Of a DNA stretch of 64,000 bases, positions 48,458 through 57,084 are shown piece after piece. The notes below the pieces were generated by a model. That model saw only the letters and a list, made by a program, of their open reading frames with translations, had not been told where the DNA came from and ran no database searches. Source of the stretch: Azospirillum formosense (GTDB lineage: Bacteria; Pseudomonadota; Alphaproteobacteria; Azospirillales; Azospirillaceae); NCBI RefSeq assembly GCF_040500525.1, contig NZ_CP159402.1, positions 2,169,501-2,233,500 on the forward strand, written 5' to 3'. Every line of letters begins with the position of its first letter. The stretch's first letter is position 1. The position numbers were made by a program, and so were the translations under genes.

Positions 48458-48922
48458 ATGAATCGCCCCACCACCACGCTTCTCGCCCTCGCCCTCACGC
48501 TTCCCCTTCTCGGCGCCTGCCAGACCGCCCCCGACGGGGCCGAGCCGCAAGCCCTGCTCCCCGCCGACGCCGATCCCGGCACCTATTGGCAGGGCGACCG
48601 CAGCCAGGCCTACGAGCGCGCCTATGTCGTCGCGCGCAACCCGCAGGAATGGAACGACCTGTGGGCCCGTGTCGGCGAAGCCGCGCCGGGTCCTCTGCCC
48701 GGCGACCGCATGGCCGCGGCGGTCTTCCTCGGCCCGCGCGACACCGGCGGCTACGGCGTGTCCATCGTCAGCGCGCGACCGGCCGGCGGCGACGTGGTCG
48801 TCGGCTACCGCGAGCGCGTTCCGGGTCCGGCCCAGGCGGTGGCACAGATGCAGACGTCGCCTTATGCGGTGCGGCTGATCCCGATGGCGGCGGGGGCGGC
48901 GAAGTTTCAAAGGGAGAAGTGA
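48458..48922 (+). CDS. PrcB-like domain lipoprotein
   Basis: 154 residues from ATG 48458; a GTG at 48446 overlapping the GST stop is an alternative start. Lipoprotein signal with lipobox LLGAC (cysteine near 21). The mature part has NPQEWNDLWARVG and AAVFLGPRDTGGYGVSIVSA ... YAVRLIPMA, the pattern of the PrcB C-terminal domain seen in small secreted protease-complex or inhibitor-like proteins. Outer-membrane or periplasmic. Exact role unknown. Repeat copy 6 begins 10 bases after the stop. Confidence 0.75.
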   Translation: MNRPTTTLLALALTLPLLGACQTAPDGAEPQALLPADADPGTYWQGDRSQAYERAYVVARNPQEWNDLWARVGEAAPGPLPGDRMAAAVFLGPRDTGGYGVSIVSARPAGGDVVVGYRERVPGPAQAVAQMQTSPYAVRLIPMAAGAAKFQREK

Positions 48923-48931
48923 GGGGACACT

Positions 48932-49010
48932 TGCCCCCACCCTTCCCACGGCTTCGCCGCGGGCCCCTTCCCTCCCCCGCTGACGCAGGAGAGGGTTAGG
49001 GTGGGGGGCA
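48932..49010. repeat. dispersed G+C-rich palindromic repeat, copy 6
   Basis: Between the convergent PrcB-like gene and ABC permease gene. Starts TGCCCCCACCCTTCCC and ends GGGTTAGGGTGGGGGGCA, with inner CCCTCCCCCGCTGACGCAGG. The left 50 bases nearly match copy 1. Confidence 0.85.
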
Positions 49011-49017
49011 GCAATGA

Positions 49018-49926
49018 CTACCGCTTCCCCACAACCCGCGGGTCCAGAGCGTCCTGCAGCCCGTCGCCCAGCAGGTTGACGGCGATCACCGTCAGGAAGA
49101 TCAACAGCCCCGGCCACACCGCCAGCAGCGGCGCGGTCCCCACCAGCTCCTGCGCGTTGGTCAGCATGTTGCCCCAGGAGGGCAGCGGCGGCTGGATGCC
49201 CAGCCCGAGGAAGCTCAGCACCGACTCCAGCAGGATCACGTTGCCGACCGTCAGCGTCGTCGCCACCACGGCGGGGGCGGCGACGTTCGGCAGGATGTGG
49301 GCCAGCATGATGCGGCGGCTGCCCGCCCCCATCGCCACCGCCGCCCGCACATAGTCGCGCCGCCGCGCCGACAGGGTGGCCCCGCGCACCAGCCGCGCCA
49401 CCGTCGTCCAGCCGAACAGAGCCACCAGAACGACGATGCGCAGCAGGCTGGCGTCCTCCGCCCCCGCCACCTCCGGCGGGATGCCCAGCCGCGTCAGGTC
49501 GATGGCGCCCAGCACGATCAGCAGCGGCAGCAGCGGCAGCGCGATCAGCCCATCGGTGACGCGCATCAGAAGATCGTCGAGCCGCCCGCCGAAATAGCCG
49601 GCCAGCAGCCCGATTCCCGTGCCGATGACGGCGGAGGCCAGCGCCGCCGCCACGCCGACGAACAGCGACACCCGCCCGCCGTAGAGCAGCCGCACCAGCA
49701 CGTCGCGCCCCAGCTCGTCCGTGCCCAGCGGGTGCAGGGCCGACGGCGGGCCGAAGCGGTCGAGCAGGCTGATGCCCGTCGCCTCCACCCCCAGCCACTG
49801 TTCCACCCAGGGTGCGGCGGCCGCCGCGACCGCCAGGACCAGCAGCAGCAGGGCGCTGGCCACCGCCAGCCGGTGGCGGGCGAAGCGCCGCAGGAAGCGC
49901 CCGGCCCTCAAGCGCCCGGCCCTCAC
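49018..49926 (-). CDS. peptide ABC transporter permease (OppC/DppC type)
   Basis: 302 residues from GTG 49926, which overlaps the TGA of the upstream permease (GTGA), so translation is coupled. Cytosolic basic start, first helix (LAVASALLLLVLAVAAAAAP), then HPLGTDELGRDVLVRLLYGGR, further helices, and the EAA loop (YVRAAVAMGAGSRRIMLAHILPN). It pairs with the OppB-like permease to import peptides or opines delivered by the binding protein encoded upstream. No ATPase gene lies beside this set, so it must share one encoded elsewhere. Confidence 0.9.
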   Translation of the reverse strand: MRAGRLRAGRFLRRFARHRLAVASALLLLVLAVAAAAAPWVEQWLGVEATGISLLDRFGPPSALHPLGTDELGRDVLVRLLYGGRVSLFVGVAAALASAVIGTGIGLLAGYFGGRLDDLLMRVTDGLIALPLLPLLIVLGAIDLTRLGIPPEVAGAEDASLLRIVVLVALFGWTTVARLVRGATLSARRRDYVRAAVAMGAGSRRIMLAHILPNVAAPAVVATTLTVGNVILLESVLSFLGLGIQPPLPSWGNMLTNAQELVGTAPLLAVWPGLLIFLTVIAVNLLGDGLQDALDPRVVGKR

Positions 49927-50888
49927 GCCCCGTCCCCCTTGAAGGAGATGCGCGGGTCCAGCCCGGCGTAGGCGGCGTCGGCCAGCAGGTTGCCGGCCAA
50001 CGTCGTCAGCGTGGCGAACAGCAGCGCCACCAGCGCCACGTTCAGGTCGTTGCCCATGATGCTGTCGTAGATCAGCTTGCCCATGCCCGGCCAGGCGAAC
50101 ATGGTCTCGGTGACCAGCGCGCCGGAGAAGAGGGCGCCGAACTCCAGCGCCACGATGGTCACGATGGGGATGGTCGCGTTGCGCAGCGCGTGGCGCCAGA
50201 CCACCCGCCCCTCCCCCAGCCCCTTGGCGCGGGCGGTGCGGACATAGTCCTGCCGAAGCTCCCCCATCATCGCGGCGCGGACGTAGCGCGTGTAGCCGCC
50301 GATGCTCGCCAGCGTCAGCGAGGCCACCGGCAGCACGAGGTAGGGCAGCCGCTCCCACCAGCCCTCCCCGCCGACGGGACCGAGGCCGGAGGCGGGCAGC
50401 CATTGCAGCTCCACCGCGAAGAGCAGGATCAGCAGCAGCGCCAGCCAGAAGGCCGGGACCGAGATGCCGGCGAAGCAGAACAGGTTGATGGCGTTGTCCG
50501 CCCAGCCGTAGGGCCGCCGCGCCGCGTAGACGCCGAGCGGCAGCGCCACCGCCAGGGTCAGTGCCATCGCCGCGCCGAGCAGCAGCAGCGTGTTGCCCAG
50601 CCGCGGCAGCAGGATCGTCAGCACCGGCTGCGCGTAGAGCCGGGAGAAGCCGAAATCCCCCGTCAGCGCCGCCTGGAGCCAATGCCAGTAACGGTCCAGC
50701 AACGGCTTGTCGAGGCCGTAGAGCGCCTTCAGCCGCGCCGCGTCGGCCGGGGTGGCGCGCGGGTTGCCGGCCAGCATCATGTCCACCGGATCGCCCGGCA
50801 TCAGCGTCATCAGCACGGTGATGACGAAGCTCATCAGCAGCAGGACGACCAGCGCCTGGAGCAGCCGGGAGGCGAGGAAGCGGGTCAT
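49923..50888 (-). CDS. peptide ABC transporter permease (OppB/DppB type)
   Basis: 321 residues from ATG 50888. N-terminus RFLASRLLQALVVLLLMSFVI, the DppB motif GDPVDMMLAG, and the EAA loop (YVRTARAKGLGEGRVVWRHALRN). Six helices. Partner of the OppC-type gene that starts in its stop codon. A 130-base gap holding repeat copy 7 separates it from the binding-protein gene upstream. Confidence 0.92.
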   Translation of the reverse strand: MTRFLASRLLQALVVLLLMSFVITVLMTLMPGDPVDMMLAGNPRATPADAARLKALYGLDKPLLDRYWHWLQAALTGDFGFSRLYAQPVLTILLPRLGNTLLLLGAAMALTLAVALPLGVYAARRPYGWADNAINLFCFAGISVPAFWLALLLILLFAVELQWLPASGLGPVGGEGWWERLPYLVLPVASLTLASIGGYTRYVRAAMMGELRQDYVRTARAKGLGEGRVVWRHALRNATIPIVTIVALEFGALFSGALVTETMFAWPGMGKLIYDSIMGNDLNVALVALLFATLTTLAGNLLADAAYAGLDPRISFKGDGA

Positions 50889-50915
50889 CGAGTGTTGCGA
50901 GCGTCGCTGAGCGGA

Positions 50916-50999
50916 GCCCCCCTCCCAACCTCCCCCCGCTGCGCAGGGGGAGGAGCCATCCCCTCCCCTGCGCAGCGGGGGAGGGTTAGGGTGGGGGCA
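50916..50999. repeat. dispersed G+C-rich palindromic repeat, copy 7, inside an ABC operon
   Basis: Lies between the binding-protein stop (51019) and the OppB-type start (50888), all on the minus strand. Arms CCTCCCCCCGCTGCGCAGG / GGGGGAGGAG and CCCCTCCCCTGCGCAGC / GGGGGAGGG; ends AGGGTGGGGGCA. In the mRNA it would fold between receptor and permease cistrons, a place where hairpins commonly keep receptor levels high. Confidence 0.85.
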
Positions 51000-51018
51000 A
51001 TCGCCGGTATGACTTTTC

Positions 51019-52707
51019 TCACTCCTTCGCCTTCCACGTCTCGATCCACAGCGTGCTGGAATCCAGATGCCCGGTCGGCACCACGCCCTCCAGCCAGGGC
51101 GGCAGGATGAACGGGTCGGCGCGGAAGAACAGCGGCAGGTTCGGCAGGTCCTGGGCGTAGAGCGTCTGCAGCTTCGCCCACAGCGCGCGGTTGGCGTCGG
51201 GCTCGCAGACATGCTCCAGGTCCTCCAGGACCTTGTCCATCTCCGGGTTCCGGTAGCCGGTGTAGTTCTGGCCCGCCCAGTTGTTGGCCTCCGTCGGGAT
51301 CATGCTGGAATGCAGGATGGTGCGCGGGATGTTCTCGGGCGCGCTGATCCAGGCGAACAGCGCCATCGACTTGAAGCGGCGCTTCTCCAGCGTGTCACCG
51401 AACAGGACCCGGGCCGGCTCGTTGACGATGCGCACCTCGATCCCCGCCTGCCGCCATTGCGCCTGGAGCACCTGCTGCAGCACCTCGCGGGAGCGGTTGC
51501 CGGCGGTTGTCATGATCTCCAGCGACAGCCGCTCCCCCTTGGCGTTGTGGCGCACCCCGGCGCGCCGCTCGCTCCAGCCCGCCTCGTCCAGCAGCTTGGC
51601 CGCCAGCGCCGGGTCGAAGGCGTAGGTCGGGTAGCCCGGCGCGTGCACGCGGTCGAGCGGGCTGATCTCGTTGTGGGCGACCGGCTGGCGCCCGTCGTAG
51701 AGCTGCTTGGAGATCGCCTCGCGGTCGATGGCGTGGAGCAGCGCCCGGCGCACCCGCAGATCGGCCAGCGCCGGGTTGTCGAGGTTCAGCTCCACATGCT
51801 CGAAGAACAGGCCGGGCTTGTAGAAGACGTTGTAGCGGCTGCCGTGCCGCTTCTCGAAGGCGAGCACCTGGTCGAGCGGCAGGCCGGTCTCCCCCGGCAC
51901 CATGTCGACCTGCCCGGCCAGCAGGTTGGCCTCCAGCGCGGCGGTGTTCTCGATGGACTTCACGACCACCCGCTTGAAGGCCGGCTTCGCCCCCCACCAG
52001 GTCGGGTTGGGCTCCAGCACCACATGGCTGCCCGGCTCGACCTGGGCGATCCGGTAGGGGCCGAACCACAGGCCGGGATTCGTCGTGTCGGTCTCGTACT
52101 TGGAGCGGTTGCGGTAGGTCGCCGGGTCGGCCTCGAACACCGCGCGCTCCAGATGGGCGGGCAGGATCTCGAAGTCGTTGATCTCGGCGTAGCTGCACAC
52201 CGCCTTGTCGCGGTGGATGGTGAAGGTGCGCTCGTCCTTGGCGTCGATCGCCACGATGTCGCGGGCGAACAGGTCGAAGTTGCTGTAGCCGCTCTGCGGG
52301 TGCTTGCCGACCGCCCAGGTGAACAGCACGTCCTCGGTCGTCACCGGCGTGCCATCGCCCCAGGTCGCCTTGGGGTTGATGGTGTAGGTGACCTTGATGC
52401 CCTTCTTGCCGTCGGGCCGCGTCTCGTATTCCGCGGTGCCCTTGTCCAGCGCCGGCAGCTCGGTGCAGAGCAGGCAGGTCAGCCGCCAGTCGGGATCGTA
52501 GGCGGTGAAGGGCCGGCGCGCCATGGAGAGGACGTAGCTCTTGGCCATCATCGCTTCCATGGAGGGGTGCCAGTTGGACGGGAACTGGGTCATGCCGATC
52601 ACCAGCTCGTCCTTCGCGGCTTGCGCGGGCGAGCCCATGGGGGCGGCGGCCAGAGCGGCGGCCAGGGTGAAAGCGGCCAATCCCGTTCGCGCCAATCCCG
52701 TTCGCAT
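51019..52707 (-). CDS. peptide ABC transporter substrate-binding protein
   Basis: 562 residues. Sec signal peptide about 1-30 (LAAFTLAAALAAAPMGSPAQA). DppA/OppA-type fold (SBP_bac_5): VIGMTQFPSNWHPSMEAM, ATWGDGTPVTTEDVLFTW, PGLWFGPYRIAQVEPGSHVVLEPNPTWWG-type region, RRALLHAIDREAISKQLYDG. It delivers peptides or similar ligands to the two permeases encoded downstream. First gene of the operon. The upstream 166 bases are shared with a divergent enoyl-CoA hydratase. Confidence 0.92.
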   Translation of the reverse strand: MRTGLARTGLAAFTLAAALAAAPMGSPAQAAKDELVIGMTQFPSNWHPSMEAMMAKSYVLSMARRPFTAYDPDWRLTCLLCTELPALDKGTAEYETRPDGKKGIKVTYTINPKATWGDGTPVTTEDVLFTWAVGKHPQSGYSNFDLFARDIVAIDAKDERTFTIHRDKAVCSYAEINDFEILPAHLERAVFEADPATYRNRSKYETDTTNPGLWFGPYRIAQVEPGSHVVLEPNPTWWGAKPAFKRVVVKSIENTAALEANLLAGQVDMVPGETGLPLDQVLAFEKRHGSRYNVFYKPGLFFEHVELNLDNPALADLRVRRALLHAIDREAISKQLYDGRQPVAHNEISPLDRVHAPGYPTYAFDPALAAKLLDEAGWSERRAGVRHNAKGERLSLEIMTTAGNRSREVLQQVLQAQWRQAGIEVRIVNEPARVLFGDTLEKRRFKSMALFAWISAPENIPRTILHSSMIPTEANNWAGQNYTGYRNPEMDKVLEDLEHVCEPDANRALWAKLQTLYAQDLPNLPLFFRADPFILPPWLEGVVPTGHLDSSTLWIETWKAKE

Positions 52708-52874
52708 CGCGGCGTCATCTCCCGTCCGGTGAAGTCCCGGCTACGAACTATGGGGACCCGCGGGCCTCCGGTCCAGAGTGGAAGCGGGGTCTGCGAAGTC
52801 CTTGACGGAATGGGGCCGCGGGTGTTTGTGGTCTGCCCCATACGCAACCGAATGGATGGGGAGCCCGACACGCC

Positions 52875-53654
52875 ATGGCCGGCACCGTGACCCTGACGCG
52901 CGACGGCGTCGTCGCCACGCTGACGCTCAGCAACCCCGAGAAGCTGAACGCCTTCGACAAACCGATGTGGCAGGCGCTGATCCCGCTGCTGCGCCGGCTC
53001 GGCGCGGACGGCACGGTGCGCGCGGTGGTGCTGCGCGGCGCCGGCGGGCGGGCCTTCAGCCCCGGCGCCGACATCTCCGAATTCGAGACGGAGCGCAACA
53101 GCCCCGAGCAGGGCGCCGACTACGGCGTGCTGATGGACGAGGGGCTGACCCTGCTGCGCGAGCTGCCGCACCCGACGCTGGCGGCCATCCAGGGCGCCTG
53201 CTGCGGCATCGGGCTGGCGGTGGCGCTGGCCTGCGACCTGCGGGTCTGCACGGCGGGAAGCCGCTTCGGCGTGCCGGTCAGCCGGCTCGGCATCTCCATG
53301 GCGCTGCCCGAGCTGAAGCTGCTCCACGACATCGCGGGCGGCCCGGCGGCGCTGGAGATCCTGCTGGAGGGCCGCGTCTTCGGCGCGGAGGAGGCCAGGG
53401 ACAAGCGGCTGGTCAACCGCCTCGTCGCCGACGAGGCCTTCGAAGGCGAGATCGCCGCGACCTGCGAGCGCATCGCCGGGGGGGCGCCGCTGGCCGCCCG
53501 CCTGCACAAGCAGTTCGTTCGCCGCCTGTCCGATCCCGCCCCGCTGTCGGAGGCGGAGATCGCCGAATGCTACCACTGCTTCGCCACGGAGGATTTCCGC
53601 GAGGGCTACCGGGCGTTCCTGGAGAAACGCAAACCGGTGTTCCAGGGGCGGTGA
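52875..53654 (+). CDS. enoyl-CoA hydratase/isomerase family protein
   Basis: 259 residues. Crotonase fold: LTLSNPEKLNAFDKPMWQAL, oxyanion-hole GAGGRAFSPGADISEFE, IQGACCGIGLAVALACDLRVC and SRFGVPVSRLGISMALPEL. A glutamate of the usual catalytic pair is not obvious at the second position, so it may be a hydratase, isomerase or dehalogenase-like member. Soluble; beta-oxidation or aromatic/branched-chain acyl-CoA use is inferred only from family. The MFS gene follows about 100 bases later. Confidence 0.88.
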   Translation: MAGTVTLTRDGVVATLTLSNPEKLNAFDKPMWQALIPLLRRLGADGTVRAVVLRGAGGRAFSPGADISEFETERNSPEQGADYGVLMDEGLTLLRELPHPTLAAIQGACCGIGLAVALACDLRVCTAGSRFGVPVSRLGISMALPELKLLHDIAGGPAALEILLEGRVFGAEEARDKRLVNRLVADEAFEGEIAATCERIAGGAPLAARLHKQFVRRLSDPAPLSEAEIAECYHCFATEDFREGYRAFLEKRKPVFQGR

Positions 53655-53756
53655 GCGCCCGCGCATGCCAGGGTTCGCGCCATAGCGGTGGTTTCCGGAC
53701 GGGGGAAGTCCAGATTGGGAAAACCGCACCCCCCGTCCCACCGCCTCATCCCCGCC

Positions 53757-55208
53757 ATGCCTCCCGCCATGCCCCGCGCCACCCGCTACATTCCCTTCAT
53801 CATCGCCTGCGCCCTGTTCATGGAGAATCTGGACGCGACGGTGATCGCCACGGCGCTGCCGGAGATCGCGCGGTCGATGGGCGAGGACCCGCTGCGGCTC
53901 AGCCTCGCCATGACCTCCTACATGCTGGCGCTGGCGGTGTTCCTGCCGGTCAGCGGCTGGATGGCCGACCGCTACGGCACGCGGACGGTCTTCGCGGCGG
54001 CCATCGGGGTGTTCACCGTCGGCTCGATCCTCTGCGGCCAGGCGGACGGGCTGTACGAGCTGGTGGGAGCGCGCATCGTCCAGGGGCTGGGCGGGGCGAT
54101 GATGGTGCCGGTCGGGCGGCTGATCCTGCTGAAGACGGTGCCCAAGGAGAAGCTGGTCGCCGCCATGGCCCAGATGACCCTGCCGGCGCTGATCGGCCCG
54201 GCGCTGGGTCCGCTGGTCGGCGGTTTCATCGCCACCTACGCCTCCTGGCGCTGGATCTTCTACATCAACGTGCCGATCGGGCTAATCGGGATCGCGCTGG
54301 TGCTGACCCTGATCCCCAACGTGCGGGAGACCGAGCGCGACCCCTTCGACGGCCGCGGCTTCATGCTGAGCGCGCTGGCCCTGGCCGCGCTGATGTTCGG
54401 GCTGGAGAATGTGGGGCGCGGGGTGCTGCCGCCCGCCGCGGTCGCCGGGGTGCTGGGGCTGGGCTTCGCCGCCGCCTGGCTCTACCTGCGCCACGCCCGC
54501 GGGATGGAGCGGCCGGTGCTCGACCCCTCGCTGCTGCGGCTGCCGACCTACTTTGCCTCCGTCATGGGCGGCACGCTGTTCCGCATCGGCATCGGCGCCG
54601 TGCCCTTCCTGATGCCGCTGATGCTCCAGGTCGGCTTCGGGCGCACGCCCTTCGAGTCCGGGGCGCTGACCTTCGCCGGGGCCGCCGGGGCGCTGACCAT
54701 GAAGGCGCTGGCCGGTCCCATCCTGCGCCGGCTGGGCTTCCGCCGGGTGCTGACCGCCAACGCGCTGCTCAGCGGCCTGATCCTGGCGAGCTACGCCGCC
54801 TTCCGCCCCGAGACGGCGCATTGGGTCATCCTGGGCGCGCTGCTGATGGGCGGTTTCTTCCGCTCGCTGCAGTTCACCGGGCTGAACAGCCTGGCCTACG
54901 CCGAGGTGCCCAAGGAATGCCTGAGCCGCGCCAACACGCTGGCCAGCGTGATGCAGCAGGTCTCGCTCAGCCTGGGCGTGGCGGTCGGGGCGACGGTGCT
55001 GCACCTGACGCAGAGCGTCAACGGCGGCCCCGGTGCCGCGCTGACGCCCACCGACTTCGTGCCGGCCTTCCTGACGGTCGGCGGGATGGCCTGCGTGTCG
55101 GCCCTGTTCTTCCTGCGGCTGCCGCCCGACGCCGGCGCCGAGATCAGCGGCCACCGCGCCCGCGCGCGGGCCAAGGAGCCGCCCCGCGCGCTCGAAGCGG
55201 CCGACTGA
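53757..55208 (+). CDS. MFS transporter, DHA2 (EmrB/QacA) family
   Basis: 483 residues from ATG 53757; in-frame starts at 53688 and 53772 are possible. About 14 membrane helices. Motif A GWMADRYGTRTVF after helix 2, motif C-like GPALGPLVGGFIATYASWRWIFYINVPIG, and motif D1-like NLDATVIATALPEIARSMG at helix 1, which define DHA2 drug:H+ antiporters. No EmrA-like adaptor is next to it. Probable export of hydrophobic toxic compounds at the inner membrane; substrate unknown. Confidence 0.92.
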   Translation: MPPAMPRATRYIPFIIACALFMENLDATVIATALPEIARSMGEDPLRLSLAMTSYMLALAVFLPVSGWMADRYGTRTVFAAAIGVFTVGSILCGQADGLYELVGARIVQGLGGAMMVPVGRLILLKTVPKEKLVAAMAQMTLPALIGPALGPLVGGFIATYASWRWIFYINVPIGLIGIALVLTLIPNVRETERDPFDGRGFMLSALALAALMFGLENVGRGVLPPAAVAGVLGLGFAAAWLYLRHARGMERPVLDPSLLRLPTYFASVMGGTLFRIGIGAVPFLMPLMLQVGFGRTPFESGALTFAGAAGALTMKALAGPILRRLGFRRVLTANALLSGLILASYAAFRPETAHWVILGALLMGGFFRSLQFTGLNSLAYAEVPKECLSRANTLASVMQQVSLSLGVAVGATVLHLTQSVNGGPGAALTPTDFVPAFLTVGGMACVSALFFLRLPPDAGAEISGHRARARAKEPPRALEAAD

Positions 55209-55250
55209 GCCGAGGCCTGACCCAACGCAGCCGGTTCAGGCGCAGCCGGA

Positions 55251-55496
55251 TCAGGGGTCTTCCCAATCCGGCTCGTCGGCCTTGAGAAGCTCCAGGAGGC
55301 GGGCGACCCGACCCGAGGGGGGATGCCGCGTCGCCTCCCCCATGTAATCGTCGGCGCCGGTCCAGCTGGTGGCCTCCATCAGTTCGGCGGGCGTCGCGCC
55401 CGTCCCGATGATGCTGGCGATGCGCATGTCGTCCAGACGCCCGCAGATGTCGATCACCTGATCGCGGCTGAGCGCCGGCTGATGCTGATCGGGCAT
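55251..55496 (-). CDS. 81-residue conserved hypothetical protein
   Basis: ATG 55496 with AAGGAGG upstream. The product starts MPDQHQPALSRDQVIDICGRLDD and contains IASIIGTGATPAELMEATSWTGADDYMGEATR and an acidic end (ADEPDWEDP). Soluble, helical and acidic. It looks like a small regulatory or adaptor protein found across Azospirillum-like genomes, but I cannot name a family. Confidence 0.65.
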   Translation of the reverse strand: MPDQHQPALSRDQVIDICGRLDDMRIASIIGTGATPAELMEATSWTGADDYMGEATRHPPSGRVARLLELLKADEPDWEDP

Positions 55497-55902
55497 TCGG
55501 AACCCCTCCTTCCCAAATCCGCGTCACACCCGATTTGCCGCCCGTCCGCCGCCCGGCGCAACGGCGCAAGGGTGGAGGCCCCGCCGCAACAAGGAGGAGG
55601 CGCTTGCCCCGAGTCCCCAGTGTCCGAGCCGGCCCTCGATTGTCGTCCGAGCAAATCCAGCGCAGCGAAGTCGTCCTTCGGTTGCGGCAACGGCAAAAAT
55701 CCCACAATGCGGGATAAACAAATGTGCGCTCTTCGCAGCACATCGGAAAATTCTTACCAAGCTTGGCTCTTTTTCATGCGGTGCGCCTTTGGTTGGGGGT
55801 GCGTTCGCCGCGCGTTCCCGGTATAAATGAGCATGGCGGCTATGCGCCGTCTTCAAGAATGAACGGGAGGCTTCCCGCCAGGGCGCGGGCAGCAAGACAG
55901 GC
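55497..55902. other. intergenic region between a small hypothetical gene and the LysR gene
   Basis: About 400 bases between divergent genes. The centre is AT-richer than its surroundings and has a small dyad ATCCC-acaatgc-GGGAT near 55692. It should hold the promoter and autoregulatory site of the LysR gene, but no T-N11-A motif could be fixed with confidence. Confidence 0.4.
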
Positions 55903-56796
55903 ATGATGGACTGGGACAAGCTTCGGGTCTTCCACGCCGTGGCCGAGGCTGGAAGTTTCACGCACGCCGGCGAGACGCTGAACCTCAGCCAGTCGGCGGT
56001 CAGCCGCCAGATCAGCGCGCTGGAGGAAAGCCTCGGCGTGCCGCTGTTTCACCGGCACGCGCGCGGCCTGATCCTGACCGAGCAGGGCGAGCTTCTGCAC
56101 CGCACCGCCCGCGACGTCTTCGCCAAGCTGTCGATGACCGAGGCGATGCTGACCGAAAGCCGGGAGCATCCGAAGGGGCCGCTGCGCGTGACCACCACGG
56201 TCGCCTTCGGCTCGACCTGGCTGACCCCGCGCGTCAACGAGTTCCTGTCGATCTACCCGGACATCCAGCTCACCCTGCTGATCGACGACAACGAGCTGGA
56301 TCTGGCGATGCGCGAGGCGGACATCGCCATCCGCATGAACACGCCGCGCCAGCCCGACCTGATCCAGCGCCACCTGATGTCGGTGCATTTCCATCTCTAC
56401 GCCCACCAGGAGTATCTGAAGAAGCGCGGCGTGCCGAAGATCGGCGCCGACCTGGACGGGCACGACATCGTCGCCTATCCGCCGGACGTCCGCGCGCCCA
56501 TTGCCAACGTCAACTGGATCAACGAGGTGGGTGATCCGCCCCCGGGCGCGCGCAAGCCGATCCTCCAGGTGAACAGCATCTACGCCATGTACCGCGCCGT
56601 GGAGAGCGGCCTGGGCATCGCCGCCCTGCCCGACTTCCTGGTGGACGGCAGCAAGGAGCTGACGCGCGTCCTGCCGGACGTGGACGGCCCGAAGGTCGAC
56701 GCCTACTTCGTCTATGCCGAGGAATTGCGCCATTCCAAGCGCATCGCGGTGTTCCGCGACTTCCTGGTCAAGAAGGTGGCGGAGTCGGCCTTCTGA
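55903..56796 (+). CDS. LysR-family regulator, LsrB/VtlR-like
   Basis: 297 residues. N-terminal winged HTH: DWDKLRVFHAVAEAGSFTHA, LNLSQSAVSRQISALEESLG, followed by HARGLILTEQGELLHRTARD. The start and HTH phrase closely resemble LsrB/VtlR of rhizobia, agrobacteria and Brucella, LysR proteins that control envelope stress, small proteins and AbcR-type sRNAs. The substrate domain (LRVTTTVAFGSTWLTPRVNEFL) is the same type. A transcription terminator follows, then a LysR-type dyad and a candidate sRNA. The assignment to LsrB/VtlR is from sequence resemblance as I recall it. Confidence 0.82.
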   Translation: MMDWDKLRVFHAVAEAGSFTHAGETLNLSQSAVSRQISALEESLGVPLFHRHARGLILTEQGELLHRTARDVFAKLSMTEAMLTESREHPKGPLRVTTTVAFGSTWLTPRVNEFLSIYPDIQLTLLIDDNELDLAMREADIAIRMNTPRQPDLIQRHLMSVHFHLYAHQEYLKKRGVPKIGADLDGHDIVAYPPDVRAPIANVNWINEVGDPPPGARKPILQVNSIYAMYRAVESGLGIAALPDFLVDGSKELTRVLPDVDGPKVDAYFVYAEELRHSKRIAVFRDFLVKKVAESAF

Positions 56797-56846
56797 CCCA
56801 GCCCAGCTATTGTGCAGGCAAGGTGTTTGCCTGTTTTTGTTGCACA

Positions 56847-56882
56847 GGCGCCCGTCCAGCCATGCCGGGCGCCTTTCTTTTT
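56847..56882 (+). terminator. intrinsic terminator after the LysR gene
   Basis: GGCGCCCG (56847-56854) pairs with CGGGCGCC (56866-56873), an 8-bp perfect G+C stem with an 11-base loop, followed by TTTCTTTTT. A strong terminator 50 bases after the stop, so the downstream sRNA region has to be a separate transcript. Confidence 0.9.
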
Positions 56883-57014
56883 GTACGGATTGTACCGAAA
56901 CCCGTCCCGCATCTTTGCAATCCGATTGCCGCTTTGCCGGCGGGACCACCCACTCTTCAGTTCCATACGCCCCCGCACGCGAATTTTTCGCGTTTCTTCA
57001 ATCCCTTACAAGCT

Positions 57015-57029
57015 ATGCGGTTCTCGCAT
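57015..57029 (+). promoter_or_regulatory. LysR-type dyad (T-N11-A) upstream of the candidate sRNA
   Basis: ATGCG-GTTCT-CGCAT, a perfect 5-bp dyad with the T-N11-A spacing of LysR recognition sites, about 65-75 bases before the probable start of the sRNA. It lies downstream of the LsrB/VtlR-like gene, whose product is the obvious candidate binder (inference). Confidence 0.5.
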
Positions 57030-57084
57030 GGCCGAATTGGATATTTGGGGATGGAATCCTTTGGGCAGAATGGTCAAATCTTGG

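Noticed and set aside
52778..55285. Plus-strand frame of 835 codons overlapping the hydratase and MFS genes
   Set aside because: Overlaps two recognisable genes in another frame and has Arg/Gly/Pro-rich composition without motifs.
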